From Myxacorys almedinensis A (GTDB lineage Bacteria > Cyanobacteriota > Cyanobacteriia > Leptolyngbyales > Leptolyngbyaceae), in the NCBI RefSeq assembly GCF_010091945.1, contig NZ_WVIE01000030.1, forward strand, positions 1 through 56,729: a DNA stretch of 56,729 bases. Direction: 5' to 3'. Below, in pieces: positions 17,938-27,021 of this stretch. The notes beneath the pieces are model-generated. The model had not been told where the DNA came from. It made no database searches and was given only the letters and a program-made list of their open reading frames with translations. How positions within the stretch are numbered: position 1 is the stretch's first letter; the number at the start of each line of letters is the position of its first letter. A program made the translations under genes and the position numbers.

Positions 17938-20900
17938 TTATTTGCTGCTTATGCCCACTTTTGGAGCTTCTAGAAAACCACTACGAATGAAGTACGAGAA
18001 ATAGGTTGACAGCAATTGAGCATCTTGGGGAGGACAGTCGATCGAGGAGCCTGCAAGAGCAGCGATCGTAGCTTCACAGGTAATTTGAGGTCTCTTGTCT
18101 TGCTGGTTCAGTTCAATGTAGGTTAATTGATCTTCAGACCACTTTTGACCAAAGAACGGAATCAAAGGGTAAAGTGGATTGTCTCGCGCCTGACTGAGTT
18201 TGACTTGCCATTCTTGAAAAGAAACTTTCTCCATTGGGTAGCCCAACGAGCAGATAAACTCAACTAATTGGCTCCAGTGAAGTAGGTGCGGATTTTGCAG
18301 GTGAAACACCTTTCCGATTGACGATTTTTGTTTCGATAAGTAGACGATCGCTTGGCTGTTATAGTCAACAGGAGAGAGATCTAACATTAAGTCAAGATCC
18401 GTCATAATGCTTCCCATTTGAATGCAGCCTTGAATCATCCGGCAAAGAAATCCGTCTGTATTCCAAACTCCTGTTTTGCTATGACCCGACACTAATGGCG
18501 GTCTATAAATTGTGACCGGTAGCCCACGATCGCTAGCAATTTGAACTAACTTTTCTGACACCCATTTGCTTTGAGAATAGCCGAGATAAATTCCCTCACT
18601 GCGATCGATTACATCCGCTTCTGTCACCTTTTTTCCGTAGTAAGCAGATGACTCAAAAACCGCAACACTCGATATATAATGAACAGGTTTGACCTTAATT
18701 TGACATGCCAACTTGAGAATCTCTTGAGTTCCCAAAACATTAATTGGCTTGAATTTGGAGTAGGGATAAATGTAATTTAGTAAAGCCCCATTGTGATAGA
18801 TACTATCAATTTGACTGGCGAGGGTTTCAAACTGTTCTGCTGATAGACCCAATTGAGGTTGAGCCAAATCGCCCAAAACGAGAATAATTCTGGAGCTAAA
18901 TCGCTCATTCCAAAGGTCATAAGATTCCAGATTTTTTTGCAGTCTGATCTTGGCAGACTCGGCATCGGTAGACCGAACCAGGCAGTAAATCTCGGCTTGG
19001 GTCTGCTCAAGCAGGTCGTGAAGCAGGAAGGCTCCTAAAAAGCCCGTTGCCCCTGTCAACAAGATCGACGTAGGTGCGATCGCAGGCTGAATGATCGCGT
19101 TAGCAGGGTTGATAGATGGGTCTAAAACGGCTTCAGCGCTGAGATCTAGAACCGTTGTTTCCTCTGGTTTTGCCCCTTCAGGATTGAGTTGAGCGGCTAG
19201 CAGCGCGGCAAGATTGGCGATGCTTGGATCTTCTATCAACGCTCTAACGGGCAAGTCTACCTGCAAATCAGTCCGAATCAGGCTGGTGAGTTCGACTGCC
19301 ATCAAGGAGTCGAGTCCCAAGTCATGGAGAGAGCGCTCTGTATCAATTGCAGAAGTCGTTAGCCCTAGCACCTTGGCAGCTTTTTCTTGCAGGTAAGTCT
19401 TTAAAAGCGGCTGACGATCGCCCTCTGATGCCGACTGTAACCGTTGCAAAAACTCACGTTGTTGCGCTGATAATGGCGCTACGTTGGGATGGGCATCGCG
19501 CAGCAATTCTGAGAGCAAGGGCGGGTGTTGACCGGGGCTAAATTGCTGCCCAAACACCGACCACTCAACCGGGAGCACCCCAACCTGCGCTAGGGGCTGT
19601 CCTAAAAGTTGCCCTAACAGATACAATCCTTGTTCAGGTGCGATCGCGCTGAGTCCCTGCGTTGCCAAACGAGCTTGATGGCGGCTGCTCAGAGTCGCTG
19701 CCATGCCAATGTCGCTCCAGGCTCCCCAGTTGATGCTCAATCCGGGTAGTTTTTGCGATCGACGATGGTGAGCTAGGGCATCTAGAAAGGCATTAGCGGC
19801 AGCGTAGTTTCCTTGACCAGGTGAACCTAACAACGAAGCGGCAGAGGAGAACAGCACAAAGAAATCTAGGGGTAGCGTTTGGGTCAAGGTGTGCAAATTC
19901 CACGCCCCTTGAACTTTGGGATGCATCACCCGCGTAAACTGCGCCCAATTTTGTTGCAGCAAAATTCCATCGTCAAGCACACCCGCCGCATGGATAATGC
20001 CTCGCAGAGGTGGCATTGCTGCCTGAATGTCTTCTAGCATTCTGCTGACATCTACTGCACATGTCACATCTGCCTGAGCAACGACAATCTTGGCTCCGAT
20101 TTGTTCTAATTGGCATAAGGTTTCCTGCGCTTCGCTAGACGGTTCGCGCCGCGCCATCAACACTAATTGTCGTGCACCTTTTTCCACCAGCCATTGGGCA
20201 ACTTTTAGCCCCAACGCTCCCAAACCGCCTGTGATCAGGTAAGTCCCCGCTGCTCGAACGATCGCTTCTTGAGGTGCTGGTACTGGTTTTTGCACCAAAC
20301 GAGCGACATAGCGCTGTCCATCTCGTAAAGCAATCTGATCGTCTTCTTGAGCATCTTCAAGTTCTGCCTGTAAAGACGAAATCGCGGCGATCGCATCAGC
20401 AGGCAAATCGATTAGTCCTCCCCACAGGTCAGGATGTTCTAGCGCTACTACTTTTCCCAATCCCCACAGGGGAGCTTGAGCCACAGCCCGCAGCGAAGCA
20501 TCGACCGGAACAGCGCCCTGGGTGACTAGCCACAATCGAGGCAGAGCGGCGGTGAATTTCGCCTGTAAGGTTTGCAATAAATGCAGCACGCTACCCACGC
20601 CTAAAATCTGCGCTTGCTCTAGCGAGGGGAGGGTGATGGTTTTTGCGGAGATCGGCTCTACGCTCCAGAGGTGAAGGATGCCTCGTAAGGGATGATCGAG
20701 CGTCGCTAGACCTTCTGTTAACAGCCGCTCAAAATCGGCTCTCTCAGCAGGATTGATGCTGAACGTTCCTGGCGCTGCTGCCTCATACGTCTCTCCTGGG
20801 TAGACCAGAATACAGGGCTGAGCGCGATCTCGCAACCGTTGTGCGATCGCATCTCCGATCCCGCCTTTGTCTGCCAAGATCAGCCAACACCCCGATTCCT

Positions 20901-23850
20901 GTGACGGACGGTTTGAGGTGCGTGGCTTGAGTTGCCACTCGATTTCATAGAGCCAATTTTGAGCCGTTTGTTCGATCGGGTCGGCAGGCTTCTGGGTTTG
21001 CTGGGTGAGCAGTTCTAGCAGCTTGGGCAGTAGGCTTAATTCTTCTGCTGATAAGCTTCCTGTGGTTTCTAATTGCTGAATTAGCTGTTGAGAATCCGCA
21101 GAATTGAGCAGGTGAGGGATGGAATCTGGCGTCTTTGCCACACCATTTTCAGGGATGTCTACCCAATAGCGTTGGCGCTGAAATGGATAAGTGGGCAGGT
21201 GCAAACGACGACGCGGATAGGCTCGATCGAACGCCGCCCAATCGACCGCTACGCCGCGCTCATACAACACTGTCAAACTTTCTAAAATCTGCTGCCAATC
21301 GGCTTGCTTGGGAGTTAAGCTGGCAAGCCAAAGTAAACTTGAGCGATCGGATAACGTGTTGCCAGTGTTCGAGTTTGCATTGCTAAATTCGCAGTCGGCT
21401 CTTGCCATCCCAATTAACGTTGGCTTAGCTCCAATTTCCACAAATACATTATATTTTTGCTCATACAGCGTTTCCATTCCGGTTGCAAATCGAACAGGTT
21501 GGCGTACATGCTGACACCAATATTCCGGTGTGGCAACCTGATCAGTCGCAAGTTCTCCGGTAAGATTAGACACGAACTTAAGGGTTGGAGATGAGTAGCT
21601 GACCTCTGCGGCAACGCGCTTAAACTCGTCGAGCATTGGCTCCATTAAGGGAGAGTGGAAGGCATGAGAGACATTGAGCTTTCGGGTCTTGATGCCTTGC
21701 GCGTTTAGCGTCGCGATCGCAGCTTCAACAGACTGCCGCCGACCAGACATCACAATACTTTGCGCGCCATTGATCGCCGCGATCGCAACATCGGTATAAG
21801 GCTGAATGGCAGCCGCAACTTGCCCCTCAGTCGCAAACACGGCAACCATTTCGCCATCTTGTGGCAAAGCCTGCATCAACCGGGCACGAGCCGCAATCAG
21901 CTTCAGCCCATCTTCGAGGCTAAACACGCCTGCAACACAAGCAGCAACATATTCACCAACGCTATGACCCATAACAATTGCAGGTTCGATCCCCCACGAT
22001 CGCCACAGTTGGTAAAGCGAATACTCTAATGCAAATAAAGCAGGTTGTGTGTAAGCCGTCTCATCTAGTTTTGGTGCAGATCCCGAATCTGCGTAGAGAA
22101 TTTCGAGCAACGGAATGTCTAGATAGGAACGCAAGATGGCATCACAGCGATCGAGAGCTTGTCTAAACATCGGTTGGGTTTCGTAGAGTTGCCGTCCCAT
22201 GCCAACATATTGCGACCCCTGACCTGTGAACAGAAAGGCAATTTTTGGACGCTTTTTGCCGCCGTTGGGGTGTTCTTTCACGAGTCCGGCAGGCACTGCT
22301 GCAAAGGCGGCTAACTGATCCCGCAAGTGGTCAGCGGACTCAGCCACGATCGCTAGACGATGATCAAACTGCGATCGCGTTGTATTGGCTGTGAAGCAAA
22401 CATCGCTCAGCGAAACATCAGAATGCGTGGCTAAGAAATCTGCATACCGTTGTGCCAACGCCTGCAAGGCTGTCTCATCTTTTGCTGAAAGCGTCAGGAC
22501 ATGAAGAGGACGATCGACAGTGCTTGAATCCTGAGTTGTCGATCGTGGGGTTGCAGAGACGCCGCTAAGCCCAGAATCGGCTGCTTCTAGCACGACATGA
22601 CAATTGGTTCCCCCAAATCCAAAGGCGCTGATGCCCGCAAAACGCTCTTCGGTCAGCCAAGGTTGACGCTCCGTAGGAATGGCGAGAGGCGTTCCTTCCA
22701 GGGAAATATAGGGGTTGAGTTGCTTCAAATGCAGATGAGGCGGAATTTCTCGATGCTGCATTGCCAGCGCCACCTTAATCACGCTCGCAATTCCAGACGC
22801 CGCTTCTAAATGCCCGATATTGGTTTTGACAGAACCAAGCCAGCAGGGCTGATCTGGCTTGCGATCGCGCATCAGCACCGCCTTGAGAGACTTGACCTCG
22901 ATCGGGTCGCCTAGCGGAGTGCCCGTCCCATGCGTCTCGACATAACTGATCTGAGCCGGAGCCACTCCCGCGTTGTCCAACGCTTGCCGAATCACTGCCT
23001 GCTGAGACGGACCGTTAGGAGCGGTTAAGCCATTGCTCAAGCCATCTTGATTGATCGCCGTACCTCTCATCACTGCCAAAATATTATCGGCATCCTCACG
23101 GGCATCTGAAAGCCGTTTTAGCACCACCATGCCACACCCTTCACCCCGGACATAGCCATCAGCGCTGGCGTCAAAGGTTTTGCACCGTCCGTCAGGTGCC
23201 ATCATGCGGGCATGAGAGTAGGTAATAAACGGCTCCGGCGACAGCATCAGGCTGACCCCACCCACCAAACACACATCAGATTCGCGGCTCTGCAAACTAC
23301 GGCAAGCAAAATGCAGCGCAACTAGTGACGAAGAACAAGCGGTCTCGATAACAACACTAGGTCCTCGCAAGTTGAGAATATAGGACAATCGGTTTGCTGC
23401 GATCGAGAGGGTGTTGCCAGTGCCATCGTAAGCATTCACACGAGAAAGATCGCGGGCGAGAATGCGACAGTAATCATAATTACCAATGCCCATAAACACG
23501 CCCGTCTGAGTGCCCCCCAATGCGGCAGGAATGATCCCGGCATTCTCTAGGGCTTCCCAAGCAACTTCTAAGACAAGCCGTTGCTGCGGGTCCATCCGCT
23601 CGACTTCGCGGGGAGAAATGCCAAAAAAAGCGGGATCAAAGCGATCGACCTGCTCTAAAAAGCCCCCATAGCGGGTACTCATTTTCCCAGGTGTTCCTGG
23701 CTCTGGATCATAGAAGGCATCAACATCCCAGCGCTCCCTGGGTATTTCCGAAACGCTATCCACTCCATTGTGCAAAAGTTGCCAAAAGGATTCGGGATCT
23801 CTCGCGCCAGGAAACCGACAACCGATACCAATAATTGCGATAGGTTCCAT
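17938..23850 (-). CDS. Type I PKS module with terminal thioester reductase (KS-AT-KR-ACP-TR)
   Basis: Single-module polyketide synthase of 1970 residues. KS 1-425 has the triad Cys172 (TACSSS), His307 (VETHGTGTP) and His347 (KTNIGH). AT 535-840 has Ser630 in GHSVGEY and the HAFH motif near 730 that indicates malonyl-CoA. A beta-keto reductase follows with GGLGALG near 1208, an LDD motif (HAAGVLDDG) of B-type KRs, and Tyr1349. The ACP carries Ser1515 in LGLDSL. The C-terminal thioester reductase starts at GATGFLG (1600) and has a YSQSK catalytic motif. There is no DH, ER or TE. It should add one malonyl unit, reduce the keto group and release an aldehyde or alcohol using NAD(P)H. It is located after the diiron enzyme gene. 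The KS probably takes the acyl chain from the free-standing ACP. Confidence 0.95.
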   Translation of the reverse strand: MEPIAIIGIGCRFPGARDPESFWQLLHNGVDSVSEIPRERWDVDAFYDPEPGTPGKMSTRYGGFLEQVDRFDPAFFGISPREVERMDPQQRLVLEVAWEALENAGIIPAALGGTQTGVFMGIGNYDYCRILARDLSRVNAYDGTGNTLSIAANRLSYILNLRGPSVVIETACSSSLVALHFACRSLQSRESDVCLVGGVSLMLSPEPFITYSHARMMAPDGRCKTFDASADGYVRGEGCGMVVLKRLSDAREDADNILAVMRGTAINQDGLSNGLTAPNGPSQQAVIRQALDNAGVAPAQISYVETHGTGTPLGDPIEVKSLKAVLMRDRKPDQPCWLGSVKTNIGHLEAASGIASVIKVALAMQHREIPPHLHLKQLNPYISLEGTPLAIPTERQPWLTEERFAGISAFGFGGTNCHVVLEAADSGLSGVSATPRSTTQDSSTVDRPLHVLTLSAKDETALQALAQRYADFLATHSDVSLSDVCFTANTTRSQFDHRLAIVAESADHLRDQLAAFAAVPAGLVKEHPNGGKKRPKIAFLFTGQGSQYVGMGRQLYETQPMFRQALDRCDAILRSYLDIPLLEILYADSGSAPKLDETAYTQPALFALEYSLYQLWRSWGIEPAIVMGHSVGEYVAACVAGVFSLEDGLKLIAARARLMQALPQDGEMVAVFATEGQVAAAIQPYTDVAIAAINGAQSIVMSGRRQSVEAAIATLNAQGIKTRKLNVSHAFHSPLMEPMLDEFKRVAAEVSYSSPTLKFVSNLTGELATDQVATPEYWCQHVRQPVRFATGMETLYEQKYNVFVEIGAKPTLIGMARADCEFSNANSNTGNTLSDRSSLLWLASLTPKQADWQQILESLTVLYERGVAVDWAAFDRAYPRRRLHLPTYPFQRQRYWVDIPENGVAKTPDSIPHLLNSADSQQLIQQLETTGSLSAEELSLLPKLLELLTQQTQKPADPIEQTAQNWLYEIEWQLKPRTSNRPSQESGCWLILADKGGIGDAIAQRLRDRAQPCILVYPGETYEAAAPGTFSINPAERADFERLLTEGLATLDHPLRGILHLWSVEPISAKTITLPSLEQAQILGVGSVLHLLQTLQAKFTAALPRLWLVTQGAVPVDASLRAVAQAPLWGLGKVVALEHPDLWGGLIDLPADAIAAISSLQAELEDAQEDDQIALRDGQRYVARLVQKPVPAPQEAIVRAAGTYLITGGLGALGLKVAQWLVEKGARQLVLMARREPSSEAQETLCQLEQIGAKIVVAQADVTCAVDVSRMLEDIQAAMPPLRGIIHAAGVLDDGILLQQNWAQFTRVMHPKVQGAWNLHTLTQTLPLDFFVLFSSAASLLGSPGQGNYAAANAFLDALAHHRRSQKLPGLSINWGAWSDIGMAATLSSRHQARLATQGLSAIAPEQGLYLLGQLLGQPLAQVGVLPVEWSVFGQQFSPGQHPPLLSELLRDAHPNVAPLSAQQREFLQRLQSASEGDRQPLLKTYLQEKAAKVLGLTTSAIDTERSLHDLGLDSLMAVELTSLIRTDLQVDLPVRALIEDPSIANLAALLAAQLNPEGAKPEETTVLDLSAEAVLDPSINPANAIIQPAIAPTSILLTGATGFLGAFLLHDLLEQTQAEIYCLVRSTDAESAKIRLQKNLESYDLWNERFSSRIILVLGDLAQPQLGLSAEQFETLASQIDSIYHNGALLNYIYPYSKFKPINVLGTQEILKLACQIKVKPVHYISSVAVFESSAYYGKKVTEADVIDRSEGIYLGYSQSKWVSEKLVQIASDRGLPVTIYRPPLVSGHSKTGVWNTDGFLCRMIQGCIQMGSIMTDLDLMLDLSPVDYNSQAIVYLSKQKSSIGKVFHLQNPHLLHWSQLVEFICSLGYPMEKVSFQEWQVKLSQARDNPLYPLIPFFGQKWSEDQLTYIELNQQDKRPQITCEATIAALAGSSIDCPPQDAQLLSTYFSYFIRSGFLEAPKVGISSK

Positions 23851-23925
23851 AAGATAAGTTGCAGTTTGTTTTGTGGCGACGATTGAGTACGATCGCTTCG
23901 GAGCGCAGTCGCTTTGATCCCGTCA

Positions 23926-23963
23926 ATCACACATCGATCACACTTGATCACACACTAATCACA
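23926..23963. promoter_or_regulatory. Four helically phased ATCACA direct repeats upstream of the PKS gene
   Basis: ATCACA begins at 23926, 23937, 23947 and 23958, so the spacing is 11, 10 and 11 bases, one DNA turn each. Read on the coding (minus) strand these are TGTGAT. They lie 76-113 bases upstream of the PKS start and just after the stop of the diiron enzyme gene. Direct repeats at one-turn spacing suit AraC-type or OmpR-type regulators. That this is an operator is inferred. Confidence 0.5.
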
Positions 23964-23968
23964 AGTGG

Positions 23969-25378
23969 TTAGTCACTCTGGGCAAGGCTTCTAGAAAATC
24001 GTGCAAATGCTTTACTGTTCTGCGCGATCGCAGTGTTGACTGAGCCACCTGAAGCCATTAGTTGCATCTCGCGGTTTACTCCCCACAGGTAGTCAATGCC
24101 CTCAAACATCCGTTGCAACTCTGCCAAGAGGCGCTGATGGTATTGAAGATTGACATGGAAGCCTTGATGCTCTTGACACAAACCCGTTTCCATCCACTGG
24201 AGCGCTTCTGGTGCAGAGAGATCAAACACTGGAGATTGCAGAAGTTTGTACAGCGGCATCATAAAAGCGTCATCGCTACGACAAATGCCTGGAATTGCCC
24301 CTGAAAGCCCGCTTAGCCCTACTTTTTGCGCTCGATAAATGGTTGTGTTCGCAACCAGTTTTTCATAGGCTGTAGGGTTGGGAAAGTCTCTATACACTTC
24401 CAGGGCGATCAGTTGCGACGTGGTCGTGTGGAACGATTCATCCAATAGATGATTGAGGGAAACGGCAGTCGCAGCAGGAATAAATTCGCCCTTTTTCTCT
24501 AACTCCCGATGGTATTGGACATAATCGTATTCGTAATTTTTTAGCAGCATATTTGCCATGAAACGAGTCAGGTAAAACATGCACGCTAGAAAAGGCGAAC
24601 TGCCGCAATTGAGGGTGAAAAACTGAAGAAACGATCGCGGCGCAATTTGCCCTAACAATCCTGTGGTTTGTGCTGGGATCAATTCCCCTTTTTGATCTAA
24701 TTGCTGCAAATAGTGGGAGTAGTAATTTGCTTGGTGCTTGAGCATCACCTTGTTGGTGATGAAGCGGAAGGTAGAATCTCGAAACTCTGCGATGGATTCG
24801 CTGTGTCCATCAAAACGTCCATCAAAACTAAATAACTGCGATTTCTGCCCCGATTTTGCGGCTCCGTTTTTGATCCCCTTCGATTTGCCAGGAGCATTAA
24901 AGGCAGCTTGACCCAGCAAGGCTTTTTTGGTTTTGTAGCTAATCGTGTGGAAGGCGTGGATGTGATGGCGTTCTTGGTCGGTTTCTAAATCGAGTTCTTG
25001 GCAAAGCGTTCCATATCCCCCAACGGCTGCAAAAACGCCTCCTGTCACCTGGTTATAGAGAACGGTATTGGCTTCAGTCGCTGCCGTTTGGTTATACTGG
25101 GTTGCCCAATAGAGGTGATTGAGCGCCAGTTTTTGGGCAGAAGAGGCTTGCTCATAAAGGGGAGTCCCGTAAAACAGAGAGAGTTCGGGGTTGCTCCAGT
25201 AATGTTGGCTGTCGCGATCGTAGCTAAAGTTTTTGTCTAACTTTTGAATCTTTTCTGTATAGTCAGAATCGGTATTGCGTCGATAATTAATCTCGGTGAT
25301 TTTGATGTGCTTTTTGACCTTTTCGTGGCTCTTATCAGTCGGAGCAGTTGCAACCCGAACTTGAGTACTATCAACCAT
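23969..25378 (-). CDS. Diiron (AurF/CylC-like) halogenase or oxygenase candidate
   Basis: Protein of 469 residues, helix-rich, with two ExxH motifs: Glu136-x-x-His139 (ERHH) and Glu314-x-x-His317 (ESFH). Further candidate ligands are Glu102, Glu327 and His404/His408. This spacing fits the ferritin-like dimetal-carboxylate fold of AurF (p-aminobenzoate N-oxygenase) and of the CylC-type cyanobacterial halogenases. CylC-type enzymes modify acyl chains at unactivated carbons while these are bound to an ACP. The gene sits directly after an ACP gene and near a FAAL, the trio found in cyl, brt and col loci. I could not align it to CylC here, so halogenation versus hydroxylation or desaturation is open. 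The ribosome binding site is weak. Confidence 0.65.
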   Translation of the reverse strand: MVDSTQVRVATAPTDKSHEKVKKHIKITEINYRRNTDSDYTEKIQKLDKNFSYDRDSQHYWSNPELSLFYGTPLYEQASSAQKLALNHLYWATQYNQTAATEANTVLYNQVTGGVFAAVGGYGTLCQELDLETDQERHHIHAFHTISYKTKKALLGQAAFNAPGKSKGIKNGAAKSGQKSQLFSFDGRFDGHSESIAEFRDSTFRFITNKVMLKHQANYYSHYLQQLDQKGELIPAQTTGLLGQIAPRSFLQFFTLNCGSSPFLACMFYLTRFMANMLLKNYEYDYVQYHRELEKKGEFIPAATAVSLNHLLDESFHTTTSQLIALEVYRDFPNPTAYEKLVANTTIYRAQKVGLSGLSGAIPGICRSDDAFMMPLYKLLQSPVFDLSAPEALQWMETGLCQEHQGFHVNLQYHQRLLAELQRMFEGIDYLWGVNREMQLMASGGSVNTAIAQNSKAFARFSRSLAQSD

Positions 25379-25477
25379 GATTTTTCTACGCTATGAGAGA
25401 GCAAATGGAAAGAGCAAATGTTGACTCAGTTTGACAAGAAATCTGGTTCGGCAATAAATCTGGTGCGACGATGAAGC

Positions 25478-25804
25478 TTAGGCTTTAGATCTGAACTCTT
25501 CAGCCAGATGATGAGAAAATGCTTTAACTGTAGGATAGTCGTACAATAGCGTTGGATCAATGGTTTTACCTAGCCACTCCTCTAAGTCGCCTGTCATGCC
25601 GACTGCCGTTGCAGAATCTAAACCGTAGCGATCGAAGGGGATAGTGACATTGATTTCATCTGGATCGATTTCTAAAAGTTCAGCGAGGTAGTTAACGATC
25701 CACGTCTGTATTTCTGTGGCTGTTACCAACCCTTGATCGCTAATGTCAGCCTTAATGTAATCTAAACCACTGGGCAACTCGACTTGAGAATTTTTTATTT
25801 GCAT
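25478..25804 (-). CDS. Free-standing acyl carrier protein
   Basis: ACP of 108 residues. Ser64 in the motif GLDSAT is the 4'-phosphopantetheine site, preceded by the usual helix I (EIQTWIVNYLAELLEI) and followed by helix II/III (LYDYPTVKAFSHHLAEEF). This type of ACP receives the acyl-AMP made by FAAL. It lies 100 bases upstream of the diiron enzyme gene. AGGAAAC nine bases before the ATG is a good ribosome binding site. The 280-base gap before it may hold a separate promoter. Confidence 0.9.
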   Translation of the reverse strand: MQIKNSQVELPSGLDYIKADISDQGLVTATEIQTWIVNYLAELLEIDPDEINVTIPFDRYGLDSATAVGMTGDLEEWLGKTIDPTLLYDYPTVKAFSHHLAEEFRSKA

Positions 25805-26084
25805 TGCTTGTTTCCTGAGTCAAAGATTATTTCTCTATTTGGGCATTAAGCCTATAAGATGTTTAACACGAGTTTCAATGAATCATCTTTCGATCGAACT
25901 AACGTTTTATTTGATGTTATTAAATTCATACTCTTTATCACAATTTTTGTAATGCATAGTGCATTTGTAGGAGAAGCCGATTGCTGTACGCCTTCACCTA
26001 ATCAATTTATGAAACAAAGTAATACTAGAGAGTGCGCTTTAAATGTTTGAGATTCCCCTGGGTTTGAAATTTATAGCCAGATAC
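25805..26084. other. AT-rich gap between the ACP and response regulator genes
   Basis: About 280 bases, poorer in GC and HIP1 sites than neighbouring genes. A 63-codon plus-strand frame here has no protein-like features. The gap is large enough to carry a promoter for the ACP-to-PKS transcript. Confidence 0.35.
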
Positions 26085-26864
26085 CTAACGGCGATGAGCA
26101 CTTCTCCAGGCTTGGGGAGTAGTGTTGTGAAACTGGCGAAACTGGCGGAAGAAATGAACAGAATGCTGATAACCCACCTGAGCCGCAATCTGCTCTACCA
26201 ATTCATCTGTTTCTAGCAACAGCGATCGCGCTGCCGTCATGCGCCGTTCAATAATCCACCGTTGCACCGTTTTTCCGGTCTGGCGGCTCATCAGATTGGT
26301 CAAATACGCGGGCGAATAATCCACCGCTTGAGCTACATCTCGAAGCGCGATCGCACGGTGATAATTTGCCTCAATGAAGCGGAAAACTTCGCTTAGAGGA
26401 GGGGTCGTCGGTAGGCTAGGGGGCGTTGCCCCAGTGGGTAATGGAATCGTCTCAAAGGTTCGCCGCGACTGCGATGTATGCCACTGTTGCAACACCGTTT
26501 GCTTTTCTAGCTGCACCGCGATCGCTCTTAGCAACTCCTCCACTTCACACGGTTTTGTCAGATAGTCATTTGCACCCAACTCCATGGCTCGGCGAAAATC
26601 ATTTCGAGTCTGCTTGGCTGTGACAAAAATAAAGGGGATCACGGCGGTTGCGGGGTCTTGGCGGAGTGAAGTCAGCACGCTGTAGCCATCAAGCTCTGGC
26701 ATCAGCACGCCGCAGGTGATCACGTCAGGCAGGTGTTCTTGGGCCCACTGTAGCCCGATCCGACCGCTTCCAGTCCCAATTCCTGTGAAGCCCTGATCGC
26801 TCAAACCTTGAAGGACAAGATCTCGCATCTGGGCTTGTTCTTCAATCACTAGAACTTTTTTCAC
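26085..26864 (-). CDS. AraC-type response regulator with an atypical receiver (no phospho-acceptor Asp)
   Basis: DNA-binding regulator of 259 residues. An N-terminal receiver (1-120) is followed by a Ser/Pro-rich linker and a C-terminal AraC domain with two HTHs (RDVAQAVDYSPAYLTNLMSR and EQIAAQVGYQHSVHFFRQF). In the receiver the acidic pair is Glu8/Glu9, Thr82 and Lys104 are present, but the aspartate position reads ITCGVLMPELDGY, with Gly52 (codon GGC) in place of Asp. Classical phosphorylation is therefore unlikely. The GTG at 26864 is chosen because AGAGGA lies six bases upstream. Longer starts (26879, 26921) lack one. It lies between FAAL and ACP and probably controls the cluster. Confidence 0.88.
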   Translation of the reverse strand: MKKVLVIEEQAQMRDLVLQGLSDQGFTGIGTGSGRIGLQWAQEHLPDVITCGVLMPELDGYSVLTSLRQDPATAVIPFIFVTAKQTRNDFRRAMELGANDYLTKPCEVEELLRAIAVQLEKQTVLQQWHTSQSRRTFETIPLPTGATPPSLPTTPPLSEVFRFIEANYHRAIALRDVAQAVDYSPAYLTNLMSRQTGKTVQRWIIERRMTAARSLLLETDELVEQIAAQVGYQHSVHFFRQFRQFHNTTPQAWRSAHRR

Positions 26865-27021
26865 TATCGTTCCTCTCATTCGCGTTTGCACAAAACAATG
26901 AGAAAGATCAATGCTATTCAAGAGGATGAAGTCTGCAAAACCCCAGAGATTGTAAATCTCATTTAGTACGGCTTACAGGATTGAATGACAAAATCTAATC
27001 TGGTTCGTAAGATCTCAAGAT

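Noticed and set aside
17938-23850. Assignment of the PKS as a heterocyst glycolipid synthase (HglB)
   Set aside because: The reductase ending is similar in logic, but the FAAL/ACP/diiron context and the KS-AT-KR-ACP-TR layout in one protein do not match the hgl locus as I know it.
25859-26050. 63-codon plus-strand frame between ACP and regulator genes
   Set aside because: AT-rich, no ribosome binding site and no protein-like pattern. It lies in a likely promoter gap.
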